Source: Planctomycetota bacterium (GTDB lineage: Bacteria > Planctomycetota > B15-G4). From it: 64,000 nucleotides of DNA. The translations under genes were made by a program, and so were the position numbers. Under the pieces are notes generated by a model. The model was not told the DNA's origin, ran no database searches, and worked only from the letters and a program-made list of their open reading frames with translations. Positions 1 to 7,541 of this stretch are shown here, piece after piece; the first letter of the stretch is position 1, and each line of letters begins with the position of its first letter. The stretch spans positions 205,011 through 269,010 of the forward strand of contig JAJDEP010000017.1 in the NCBI GenBank assembly GCA_029259715.1, given 5' to 3'.

Positions 1-544
1 CGAAGCCCCCGGCCTCGGCATAGACCTCGCGACGGATGGCCATCGAGCCGCCGCAGGCGAACAGCGTGTCGGCCGGGTGCCGGTAGCGATCGATGTCGGG
101 GTCGTTCATCCCCACCTGCCACCCGATCCCGTGGAAGTTCATGGCGGACCCGCCGAAGTTCACCTCCCGGCCGTTCCAGGACAGCGTGAGTGAGCTCGTG
201 CAGTCCGCTTCACGCGTGGTGATCGGCGTCACCAGTTCCCGCAGCCAGTTGGGCTCGACACGCATGTCGGTGTTCAGGAACACCAGCACCTCGCCCGTGC
301 TGGCCTCCACACCCGCGTTGACGCCCCCGGCGAAACCGTGGTTCTGGCGACACTGCAGGGTGCGCGCCTCGGGCGCGTTGCGGTCGAGCCACTGCACCGA
401 ACCGTCCACCGAGGCGTTGTCGACCATGACGATCTCGAGCAGCTCGCCCGGATAGTCCACGCCGCGCAGGGACTCGAACAGGTTCTCGAAGTGGTGCCGC
501 CCGTTCAGGTTGACGATGACGATCGAGACGCTGGGCCAGTTCAT
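1..544 (-). CDS. Family 2 glycosyltransferase, C-terminal part cut by the window edge
   Basis: These are the first 181 codons of a GT-A-fold family 2 glycosyltransferase; the rest lies beyond base 1. Such enzymes move a sugar from a nucleotide donor to a growing glycan, usually at the cytoplasmic face of the inner membrane. Visible motifs are VSIVIVNLNG (residues 5-14), VDNAS (41-45), the nucleotide-diphosphate/metal site FLNTDM (89-94) and an acceptor-side GGSMAIRRE segment near the cut. The ATG at 542-544 overlaps the stop of the upstream gene by 4 bp (ATGA), so it is the last visible member of the minus-strand run that starts near 7403. It resembles WbbL-type rhamnosyltransferases, but donor and acceptor cannot be read from the sequence. 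Confidence 0.9.
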   Translation of the reverse strand, partial: MNWPSVSIVIVNLNGRHHFENLFESLRGVDYPGELLEIVMVDNASVDGSVQWLDRNAPEARTLQCRQNHGFAGGVNAGVEASTGEVLVFLNTDMRVEPNWLRELVTPITTREADCTSSLTLSWNGREVNFGGSAMNFHGIGWQVGMNDPDIDRYRHPADTLFACGGSMAIRREVYAEAGGF

Positions 545-2943
545 GTGGGCACCGCCTCGAGTGCAGGGCGCGCGGCCCACCATTCTGCCAGGGACCGGGT
601 GCCGGCCTTGGCGCCGATCACCTGCTTGTAGCGCCATTCCATTTCCCGGGCCTCCTCGGCGTCGGTCTTCACCTTGGGTGCCGCCGCCGCCAGGCGGGCG
701 CCCAGGGCCGGCTCGTCGAGCAGGCGCTGCAGGGCCGCCAACAGGGCGCCCGCGTCGCCGGCCTCGAACAGCAGGCCGTCCACATCGTGCCGGATGCCCT
801 CGGCGATGCCGGCGATGTCGCTGCCGATCACCGGGGTGCCCGCCAGGTGCGCCTCGCGCACCGTGAGGCCGTAGGCCTCCTGCCAGATCGAGGGGACCAC
901 GAGGACGTCCAGCGACGCGTGGATCGAAGCGAGTTCATCGTGGTCGAAACGCCCGTGGAAGGTGACGCGGCCGGCGCCCCGGTCGGCGGCGCGCGCCGCC
1001 GTGGCGCGCACTTCGGCGGCCGCCACCGGATCGGCACCGCCCTCGTGGTCGCCGTGGACGTGCAGTTGCATCGCCCCGGGCGCCGCACGGGCCACCGCTT
1101 CGGCCACGACATCGAGCCCCTTGTACCAGACCAGGCTGCCCACGAAGCCCACGCGCAGCGGCTCGCCCGGCATCCGGGCCACGCGTCGCGGAGGCCCGTC
1201 GACCAGCCAGCGGGTGTCGAGACCGTAGGCGCATTGGGCGATGCGCTCCCGCGGCAGGCCGAGTTCCACCAGCGAGTTCTTGAGCGTGGTGGACGGCACC
1301 ACGAGGGCGTCCGCACGGAGCAACACGTCCTTCATCCAGTACTCGCGCCGAACCAGGGACGCGGCGTCCTCGCGACTCTTGCGCCAGCCCGGCGGGTGCG
1401 CCGGCACCGACTGGGGCACGTTGCGGGCCCACAGGCGTGGCAAGCGACCGAGGGCATGATCGAGCAGGGTCAGCGGGCCGATCAGCCGCGGCTTGTCCTT
1501 CACGCACGCGGTGCAGCCCAGGCCGGGGGGCCGCGACATGCAGTTGCTGCGATCCGGACGAATCAGCTGCACCCGCGGGCAGCGGGCCCAGAAGTCGCTC
1601 AGCGTCACGACGCAGGGTACGCGCGCGCCGCGACAGCGATCGACGATCCCGGTCGACAGATGGATCATGTGCTGCACGTGCACGACGTCCGGCTGCTCCC
1701 GCTCCAGGACCGCGTCGAAGGCCTGCTCGGCCGGACGGAAGCGGTAGGTCTCGTCGACCCCGGAGAAGGCCAGGTGGTTGACGTAGCGGTGCACCCGGAA
1801 GCCGTCGAACTCGCTCTCGTGCAGCGAGCGGTCAGCCTCACCCTCGGCCCCCGGCGTGCGCACGAACAGCGCTACCTCGTGGCCCCGGTCGCGCAGGGCC
1901 CGCGCCAGCGTGAGCGTCAGCACTTCCACTCCGGCCCAGCTGTCGGGCGGGAACGCGTGCACGGCGAACAGGATCTTGAGCGGACGCTCGGGAGCCGGCC
2001 TGGGCACCGGCCAGCGGGGCTCGTGGCGCTTGATGACGTTGCGCCCCCCGCGCCAGAAGCCGTAGAACTCGGCGAAGTGGTACACGGGCGACAGCAGCGT
2101 CCACTTGATGCGCTCGCCCAGGGGCAGCTGCTGTTGCGCGAGCGCTCGGCGATCAGCCTTCCAGAAGCGCCCCGCCATGATGAACGCGTGGGACAGCTTC
2201 TCGATGCAGGGCCGCCCGAGGAAGGCCATGTTCATCTCGGCGTCCACGACCGTTCGCTGGTACACGGTCGCGGCCTCGTACTCGTGGCTGTGCAGCACCT
2301 CCGAGCGCGGTTCGAAGACGACCGTCCAGCCGGCCTCCACCGCCGAACGCGCGAACTTGATGTCCTCGCCGAACATCCCGCGGGCCAGCGGCATGCGTTC
2401 CCACACCGTGCGACGCACGCAGCTCGACACGTCGTTGAAGTTGCAGCGCAGGCGCAGCGTGTGCGGGTCGAGCGCCGCCCAGGCCTCCGGCGACTCCATC
2501 GAGACCTCGGTGCGCTCGGTGCCGAAGCACAGGTCGCCCTCGCAACCCTGCTTGACCAGCGGCCCGGCGTAGGGCCGCGGCAGGATGCGACTGAACGCGC
2601 CGGCCACGTTCGGGTCGTCGAAGTTCGAGACGAGGTGCTCGAGCCAGAGCTCCCCCACCGGCTCGGCGTCCTGGACCAGGAAGACGATCAACTCCCCCGT
2701 CGTGAGGCCGGCGCCCAGGTTGCGCGTGTCCCCGTGATCGAAGGCCGTGGGCGGGATCGGGTGCAGGGCCACGCCCGGTCGGGCCGCGACCTCCTGCAAC
2801 GAACCGTCGGAGGAGCCCGAGTCCACCACGAGCACGTCCACGTCGCCGTCGTAGCGCTGAGCCAGCACCGCATCGAGACACGGCCCGATGGTCGGCATGC
2901 CGTTCTTGGCGGGGATCACGATCGAGACCGACGGGCGACTCAA
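541..2943 (-). CDS. Bifunctional GT2-GT4 fusion glycosyltransferase
   Basis: About 800 residues hold two complete glycosyltransferase domains. Residues 1-300 are GT2 (GT-A fold): VSIVIPAKNG at 6-15, VVDSGSSDG at 39-47 and the FLVQDAEP metal/diphosphate site at 88-95. Residues 322-800 are GT4 (GT-B fold): KILFAVHAFPP, a G-rich GVE loop, DVVHVQH near 419, and a C-terminal EAYGLTVREA donor-site segment. The GT4 half carries cysteines 455, 468, 477 and 480 in the spacing shared by most GT4s of this window. I chose TTG at 2941-2943, since it overlaps the upstream TGA and has GGAGG 7 bp before it; the longer reading frame upstream is low-complexity shadow. The fusion probably adds two consecutive sugars; their identity is unknown. 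The GT2 half is a close paralogue of the next gene upstream. Confidence 0.88.
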   Translation of the reverse strand: MSRPSVSIVIPAKNGMPTIGPCLDAVLAQRYDGDVDVLVVDSGSSDGSLQEVAARPGVALHPIPPTAFDHGDTRNLGAGLTTGELIVFLVQDAEPVGELWLEHLVSNFDDPNVAGAFSRILPRPYAGPLVKQGCEGDLCFGTERTEVSMESPEAWAALDPHTLRLRCNFNDVSSCVRRTVWERMPLARGMFGEDIKFARSAVEAGWTVVFEPRSEVLHSHEYEAATVYQRTVVDAEMNMAFLGRPCIEKLSHAFIMAGRFWKADRRALAQQQLPLGERIKWTLLSPVYHFAEFYGFWRGGRNVIKRHEPRWPVPRPAPERPLKILFAVHAFPPDSWAGVEVLTLTLARALRDRGHEVALFVRTPGAEGEADRSLHESEFDGFRVHRYVNHLAFSGVDETYRFRPAEQAFDAVLEREQPDVVHVQHMIHLSTGIVDRCRGARVPCVVTLSDFWARCPRVQLIRPDRSNCMSRPPGLGCTACVKDKPRLIGPLTLLDHALGRLPRLWARNVPQSVPAHPPGWRKSREDAASLVRREYWMKDVLLRADALVVPSTTLKNSLVELGLPRERIAQCAYGLDTRWLVDGPPRRVARMPGEPLRVGFVGSLVWYKGLDVVAEAVARAAPGAMQLHVHGDHEGGADPVAAAEVRATAARAADRGAGRVTFHGRFDHDELASIHASLDVLVVPSIWQEAYGLTVREAHLAGTPVIGSDIAGIAEGIRHDVDGLLFEAGDAGALLAALQRLLDEPALGARLAAAAPKVKTDAEEAREMEWRYKQVIGAKAGTRSLAEWWAARPALEAVPT

Positions 2944-3983
2944 GCTGCGCCCTCCGCCCCGCTCACCGGCTTGCGCCGCACCCGGCGCCGTTGCCGAGGC
3001 GCTTCGTCCTCGCCCTGTTCGTGCTCGCCCTGCTCGTCCCCGCGGAGCTGTTCGGGGCGCGGCACGTCGCGACGGTCGGGCAGGATGCCGAGCGGTCCGC
3101 GGCTGCCCCGGTGTTGGGCCCACACCTGGGCCCAGCGCAGGGCCAGCGAGCGCCGCATCGCACCGCCTCCGCGGTCCTCGGGGAACTCGCGCAACCAGGC
3201 CAGGTCCCGCCGCAGTTCGTAGACCAGCCCGCGCACGGCACTCCAGCGACTGGGGCGCACGCGCAGACCGAAGCGCTCGCGGAAGAACTTCGCATCACCG
3301 CGGTAGCGTTCGGCGACGCTCTCGGGGTCGTACTCGTGACCGTGCTCCACCACCGCGTCGGGCTCGTGCGCCAGGGCCCAGCCCGACCACAACAGGTCAT
3401 AGGCCATGAGCACGTCCTCACCGTGGCGCGTGGGACGGAAACCCGTGCGCCGGAAGAGTTCGCCCCGGATCGCGCAGCAGACGTTGTCGAGCAGCACCAC
3501 GTCACGCCAGTCGCGGGCCTCGAAGCCGCGCAACTGGAGCGCCTCGAAGGGGCCGGTCAGGCGGCGTTCCTCGGTGGCGAAGGGTGAGTCGAAGACGGTC
3601 GAGCAGGTCAGGTAGTCGGCCTCGTCGGGCGGCACCTGGCGCGCCGTCGCGGCGGCCACGCCGGGCTGCGTCGCCGCCAGGGCCAGGGTCGAGAGCCAGT
3701 CCTCGCCCAGCGGAATGGCGTCCTGCACGAGGAACACGACCACGTCCACGTCGGGCAGGGCGGCCGCGGCCTGGTTGCGCGTCACGCCGTGGTCGAAGGT
3801 CTGCGGCGTGATCGAGGTGACGTCCGCGCCGAACGCGCGCGCCGCCTCCGGCGTCCCGTCGTCACTACCCGAATCGATGACCACCAGCGCCTCGGGCCCC
3901 GGGCGCTGCTCGCCGATCGCGTCCAGACAGGACACGAAGCGTTCCCCGCCGTTGCGGGTCGGGATCACGATGCCGACCCTTAT
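2940..3983 (-). CDS. Family 2 glycosyltransferase (rhamnosyltransferase-like), unusual start codon
   Basis: A GT2 enzyme of about 347 residues with GIVIPTRNGG near the N-terminus, VVIDSGSDDG, FDHGVTRN and the FLVQDAIP metal site near residues 84-91. FDHG-TRN and FLVQDA are shared with the N-terminal half of the downstream fusion protein, so the two look like paralogues acting in one glycan pathway. The start is a problem: the reading frame has no ATG, GTG or TTG close upstream of the first beta strand. ATA at 3981-3983 overlaps the upstream TAA by 4 bp and has GGAG 9 bp before it. A GTG at 3966-3968 is possible but would cut into the first strand. I give the ATA start. The stop at 2940 overlaps the TTG of the fusion gene. 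Acceptor and donor are unknown. Confidence 0.85.
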   Translation of the reverse strand: MRVGIVIPTRNGGERFVSCLDAIGEQRPGPEALVVIDSGSDDGTPEAARAFGADVTSITPQTFDHGVTRNQAAAALPDVDVVVFLVQDAIPLGEDWLSTLALAATQPGVAAATARQVPPDEADYLTCSTVFDSPFATEERRLTGPFEALQLRGFEARDWRDVVLLDNVCCAIRGELFRRTGFRPTRHGEDVLMAYDLLWSGWALAHEPDAVVEHGHEYDPESVAERYRGDAKFFRERFGLRVRPSRWSAVRGLVYELRRDLAWLREFPEDRGGGAMRRSLALRWAQVWAQHRGSRGPLGILPDRRDVPRPEQLRGDEQGEHEQGEDEAPRQRRRVRRKPVSGAEGAA

Positions 3984-4663
3984 GGCTTCGATCTCCGGAA
4001 CGGCTTGCGCGCCGTCTTGTAGATCCGGTACGGCACGCTGTCCCAGATCCGCGTGAGCTGGGACTCGAGCCGTTGGATGTGCGTCGTCTTCTCGTTGAGC
4101 GCCTTCCACAGGTCCTCGACGTTCTGTTCGAGACGACTGGCGCCGTCGACGATCGAGTCCTTCTCGGCGCGCAGCATGTCCAGCTCGTGGGACTGCTCGT
4201 TGAGGAAGGCGATGGCCTGCTCGGCGGCGATCAGCCGGGCGCGCACATCCGCCAACCAGTCGGGGTCCACACGCCAGCCGGACTCTCGCACCACGCCCAG
4301 GCTCACGCGCAGCTCGTCCAGGCCCGGCGTGTCGGTGTCGAGTTCGGAGAGCACCTTGTCGATCGTGGCCCACGCGTTCTCGGCGTTGGCCGGCACACCC
4401 AGCTTGGGTGGCGCCAGCTCGAACGTGTCGCGCGTCACGCCTTCCTCCCGGAAGAGGTCGGCGATCTCGGTCACGCGGCTCAGCCGGTGCAGCTGCTCCT
4501 CGAGCCGGTGGTTGGCCTCGATCAGGTGGTAGATCTGCCCCACCAGGTGGCTCTCGTGTCGGCGCACCTCCTCGTCGTCGCGATCGCGACCGTTGGGGGC
4601 GGCGCCGCTCCGGGTGCCGTCGGGCGGCGTGGACGCCGCGTCTCTCTCGTCATCAGGTGTCAC
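3980..4663 (-). CDS. Coiled-coil protein of unknown function inside a glycosyltransferase operon
   Basis: A 227-residue protein with no recognised enzymatic motif. Residues 1-30 are acidic, charged and low in complexity. Residues about 35-75 and 135-215 are rich in Leu, Glu, Arg and Gln with heptad-like spacing and should form coiled coils. The C-terminus is strongly basic (around YKTARKPFRR) and follows an aromatic stretch, which could bind membrane lipid or a partner. The GTG start (4661-4663) overlaps the stop of the upstream GT4 by 4 bp, and its own TAA overlaps the start of the next GT2, so it is made in step with the transferases. Coiled-coil segments occur at the ends of other proteins here (28190-29638 and 63025-64000). 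A scaffold or chain-length role is my inference only. Confidence 0.75.
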   Translation of the reverse strand: MTPDDERDAASTPPDGTRSGAAPNGRDRDDEEVRRHESHLVGQIYHLIEANHRLEEQLHRLSRVTEIADLFREEGVTRDTFELAPPKLGVPANAENAWATIDKVLSELDTDTPGLDELRVSLGVVRESGWRVDPDWLADVRARLIAAEQAIAFLNEQSHELDMLRAEKDSIVDGASRLEQNVEDLWKALNEKTTHIQRLESQLTRIWDSVPYRIYKTARKPFRRSKP

Positions 4664-6018
4664 GAGGCACTCCTCGCCGCGGGGGGGACACCGGCGAGCG
4701 CCCGCTCCCAGAGTTCCACGAAGTCGTCAGCGTTGTCGTCGAGCGTTCGGACCGCTCCGATCCCTGCGGTCAGTCGCGGCAACAGGGTGGGATCCTCGTC
4801 GAAGTCGCGGATCACGTTGAGCAGGGCTCCGGGGTCACCGGTCCGGAACGTGCGGCCGTTCACGCCGTCCCGGACCAGCTCGGAGAGCCCGCCCAAATCC
4901 GAGGCGATCACCGGGCGTCCGGCGCTGAAGGCCTCGAGCACCACGAAGGGCGTGTTCTCGTACCACACCGACGGCACGACGAGCACGTCGATCGCCGCCA
5001 GCACGCCGGACAACTCGCCGTAGTCGTAGGGACCCATGAAGTTGATGCGCGGATCGATGTCCGCGAAGGCACGCACGCGCTTGGCGTACTTGGGGAAGTG
5101 CTGCATGTTGCCGCGCACCACCAGTCGACAACTGTCGGAGCGGTAGTCGCGGAACGCGCTGATCAGCACTTCCACGCCCTTCTGGGGATTGATGCTGCCC
5201 AGGTAGCCGAAGGTCACCGTGCCCTCGCCCGCCACCGGCATCTTGCGCGGCACCGTGGGCAGCGGCTGCACCCCGTAGGGGATGTGCAGCATGTGCTCGT
5301 CACGGTAGCCGTGTCCCAGGAACATGCTCTTGATGAAGCGCGAGGGCGCGATCATGGCGGCGGCCTTCTCCAGCGTGTTGCGGATGAAGGCCGGCCGGGC
5401 CGACAGCGACTGGCGTCGCAGCGCCACGTCGGCGTGGTTCAGCTCCACCATCGAGGGGCCGGGCCCGCTGACCTCCACGAAGCCCGCGCGCTTGCTGAAC
5501 ATGCGCAGGGCCTCGTAGCTGAAGTTGCCCGTGGCCAGGCACTCGATGCAGCTGGTCATCTCGGGCCCATCGCAGAGAGCTCCGTCGTGCCGCAGCAGCT
5601 GCACCGTGGGGCACAGGAACCAGAAGTCCATCATCTGCACGAAGACCGGGATGCCGCGCACGCGGCACTCCTCCACCAGCGACAGGCCCAGGCCCATCAG
5701 GTGGAAGACGTGCACGACGTCGGGCTGCACCTCGTCCAGCCACTCGCCGAACATCTTCCCCAGGAAGACGTTGTAGTAGTCGTTGAGGGCGTTGTTGGGC
5801 ACCAGCCCGTCGAAGAAGGTGAGCCGCGTCACGGGCACCTCGTCCACCGGCTCGTCGACCAGGCGCAGGGCGGTGCGCTGGTGCGGATCGGGCTCGTGCG
5901 TGAAGACGCGCACGTCGTGGCCCTGGTCGCGCAGGATCAGCGCCAACCGGTGGGCGTAGATCTCCGTCCCGGTCAGGTACCGCGGGGGGTACTGGTGGAC
6001 CACGAACGCGACCTTCAC
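4660..6018 (-). CDS. Family 4 glycosyltransferase with four-cysteine insert
   Basis: A 452-residue GT-B-fold retaining glycosyltransferase. The N-terminal domain begins KVAFVVHQYPP and has the GTE loop at 17-19 and DVVHVFHL at 100-107. The C-terminal Rossmann domain has FGYLGSINPQKG and the donor-site ENTPFVVLEAFSAGRP segment. Directly after DFWFL come cysteines 136, 149, 157 and 160 (C-x12-C-x7-C-x2-C), a spacing that suggests a metal site. The ATG at 6016-6018 begins a protein that aligns at once with family N-termini. The gene lies 26 bp downstream of another GT4 and ends in a 4-bp overlap with the coiled-coil gene. It probably adds one residue to a surface glycan; donor and linkage are unknown. 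Confidence 0.92.
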   Translation of the reverse strand: MKVAFVVHQYPPRYLTGTEIYAHRLALILRDQGHDVRVFTHEPDPHQRTALRLVDEPVDEVPVTRLTFFDGLVPNNALNDYYNVFLGKMFGEWLDEVQPDVVHVFHLMGLGLSLVEECRVRGIPVFVQMMDFWFLCPTVQLLRHDGALCDGPEMTSCIECLATGNFSYEALRMFSKRAGFVEVSGPGPSMVELNHADVALRRQSLSARPAFIRNTLEKAAAMIAPSRFIKSMFLGHGYRDEHMLHIPYGVQPLPTVPRKMPVAGEGTVTFGYLGSINPQKGVEVLISAFRDYRSDSCRLVVRGNMQHFPKYAKRVRAFADIDPRINFMGPYDYGELSGVLAAIDVLVVPSVWYENTPFVVLEAFSAGRPVIASDLGGLSELVRDGVNGRTFRTGDPGALLNVIRDFDEDPTLLPRLTAGIGAVRTLDDNADDFVELWERALAGVPPAARSAS

Positions 6019-6044
6019 GACGACTCCTCGAGAGGCATGCCCGG

Positions 6045-7403
6045 TCAGGCGCCGGGGCTGGATCCACCCGGCTCCCTGCCCGGACCGGGCCGGCCGAGCA
6101 GCCGATCATAGACACCCAGGAGCTCGCTGGCAGCGGCCTCCTCGTCGCGCACCCACTCGGTGCGCCCGGCCAGACGCTCACGCAGCGCAGGGTCGTCCAG
6201 GAGCCGCCGCAGGCAGGCCGCGAGCGAACGCGCGTCCCCCGCCTCGAACAGCAGGCCCGTCACGCCGTCCTCCACCGCCTCGGCCATGGCGCCGTGATCG
6301 GCCGTGACGACCACCGCCCCCGCCAGCCAGGCTTCCCGGATCGTGAGCCCGTAGGCCTCGTACCAGAGGGACGGGACGACGACCACGTCGAGGCCCGCCA
6401 GCAGGCGCGGCAGGTCCTCGTTGCGGTAGACCCCGTGCAGCGTGATCGACGCCTCGTGACCGCGGCGCAACTGCTCGAGCCGGTCGCCGTAGGTGCGATC
6501 GTGGTGGAACGGCAGCACTTCGCCGTACACGTCGAGCCGCAGTCCGCTCGGATCACCGAGCAGCCGGAAGGCCTCGAGCGGGAGGTGCACGCCCTTGCTG
6601 GGCAGCACGCTGCCGATGAAGCCGACCCGCAAGGGGCTGCCCGGATCGCGCCGGGCGCCGTCCCGATCCACCTCCGCCAGGGCCTGGCGCCAACGGGCGA
6701 CCGGCAGTCCGTTCTCGACGACCTGCACCGAGCCCGGCTCCAGCCCGTAGCCCTCGAACATGCGCCGCATGAAGTCGGAGGGCGTGACCAGCTGGTCCAC
6801 CGCGCCCAGCGCCTGCCGGATCGCGCCGTGGTACTCCTCGATCAGGGCCCGGTCGCCCGCGTCGCGCTCCTCGGGCGGCGCGTGCTCGGCACGGCCCCGG
6901 CCCAGGACGTGGGGCCACAGCTCACGCAAGCACGGCACGCACTTGTCGATCCGGATCTCGGGACACAGGTCGAGCCCCGCGGTGATGCGCTGCCCGCGCG
7001 GGCACCCCATCCAGAAGTCGTGCAGCGTCATCACCAGGGGGATGCCGGCGGCGCGCACACGCTCCAGGCACTCCACCGACAGGCAGGTGAGGTGGTGGAC
7101 GTGCACGACGTCGGGGGCGATGCGCTTCAGTTCGGCAGCGAAGACGTCGGCGATGCCCTCGTGGGCGTAGAGGCGCTGGAACGTCGTGGCGTCCTCGAAC
7201 GTGTTGCCCATGCGCGTGACCGGCACGCCGCCGACCTGGTCGTGCAGGAGCTGCAGGTGCGGGACCTCGGCACTCCCGGCCCGGGCGAAGACGTGACACG
7301 CGTGCCCCGCGGCGGTCATGGCCCGGGTCAGGCCCTCCACGTGGAGTTCCACGCCGCCCACCGAGTCGGGCGGATAGCTGGTGGTCACGAACAGGATGCG
7401 CAT
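6045..7403 (-). CDS. Family 4 glycosyltransferase with four-cysteine insert
   Basis: A GT4 enzyme of about 452 residues, first gene of the run ending at base 1. It has RILFVTTSYPP, a GGVE loop, DVVHVHHL at 98-105, and in the C-terminal domain FIGSVLPSKG and EAYGLTIREAWLAG. Cysteines 134, 147, 155 and 158 follow HDFW with C-x12-C-x7-C-x2-C spacing. I place the start at the ATG of MRILF (7401-7403), because family members begin there. Two more in-frame ATGs at 7418 and 7433 lie inside a 15-bp tandem repeat and seem to be by-products of it; none has a clear ribosome binding site. The C-terminal tail (RPGPGREPGG) is low-complexity. Substrate is unknown. Confidence 0.9.
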   Translation of the reverse strand: MRILFVTTSYPPDSVGGVELHVEGLTRAMTAAGHACHVFARAGSAEVPHLQLLHDQVGGVPVTRMGNTFEDATTFQRLYAHEGIADVFAAELKRIAPDVVHVHHLTCLSVECLERVRAAGIPLVMTLHDFWMGCPRGQRITAGLDLCPEIRIDKCVPCLRELWPHVLGRGRAEHAPPEERDAGDRALIEEYHGAIRQALGAVDQLVTPSDFMRRMFEGYGLEPGSVQVVENGLPVARWRQALAEVDRDGARRDPGSPLRVGFIGSVLPSKGVHLPLEAFRLLGDPSGLRLDVYGEVLPFHHDRTYGDRLEQLRRGHEASITLHGVYRNEDLPRLLAGLDVVVVPSLWYEAYGLTIREAWLAGAVVVTADHGAMAEAVEDGVTGLLFEAGDARSLAACLRRLLDDPALRERLAGRTEWVRDEEAAASELLGVYDRLLGRPGPGREPGGSSPGA

Positions 7404-7411
7404 GGTGGATT

Positions 7412-7507
7412 GGGGCATGCGGGGTCGGGGCATGCGGAGTCAGGCGAGGTCAGGGCCCGCGGCGTCGGGGCACGCGGGGTCAGGGCAGGCGCAGTGAGGA
7501 CAGGCGG
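7412..7507. repeat. Degenerate 15-bp tandem repeat upstream of a GT4 gene
   Basis: Units beginning at 7412, 7427, 7452, 7467 and 7482 follow the pattern GGGGCATGCGGGGTC with a few changes. One unit at 7442-7451 is shortened to 10 bp and a partial copy ends at 7507. The array fills most of the gap between the M3 peptidase gene and the GT4 start, and supplies alternative in-frame ATG codons for the GT4. No spacers, so not a CRISPR. Confidence 0.7.
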
Positions 7508-7541
7508 TTGCCGAGCAGGCGCCGCGAGCGGACGGCCCGGC

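Noticed and set aside
787..3222. An 811-codon open frame on the plus strand
   Set aside because: It is antisense to two glycosyltransferase genes with clear motifs, and its product is Arg/His/Ala-rich low-complexity sequence typical of high-GC shadow frames.
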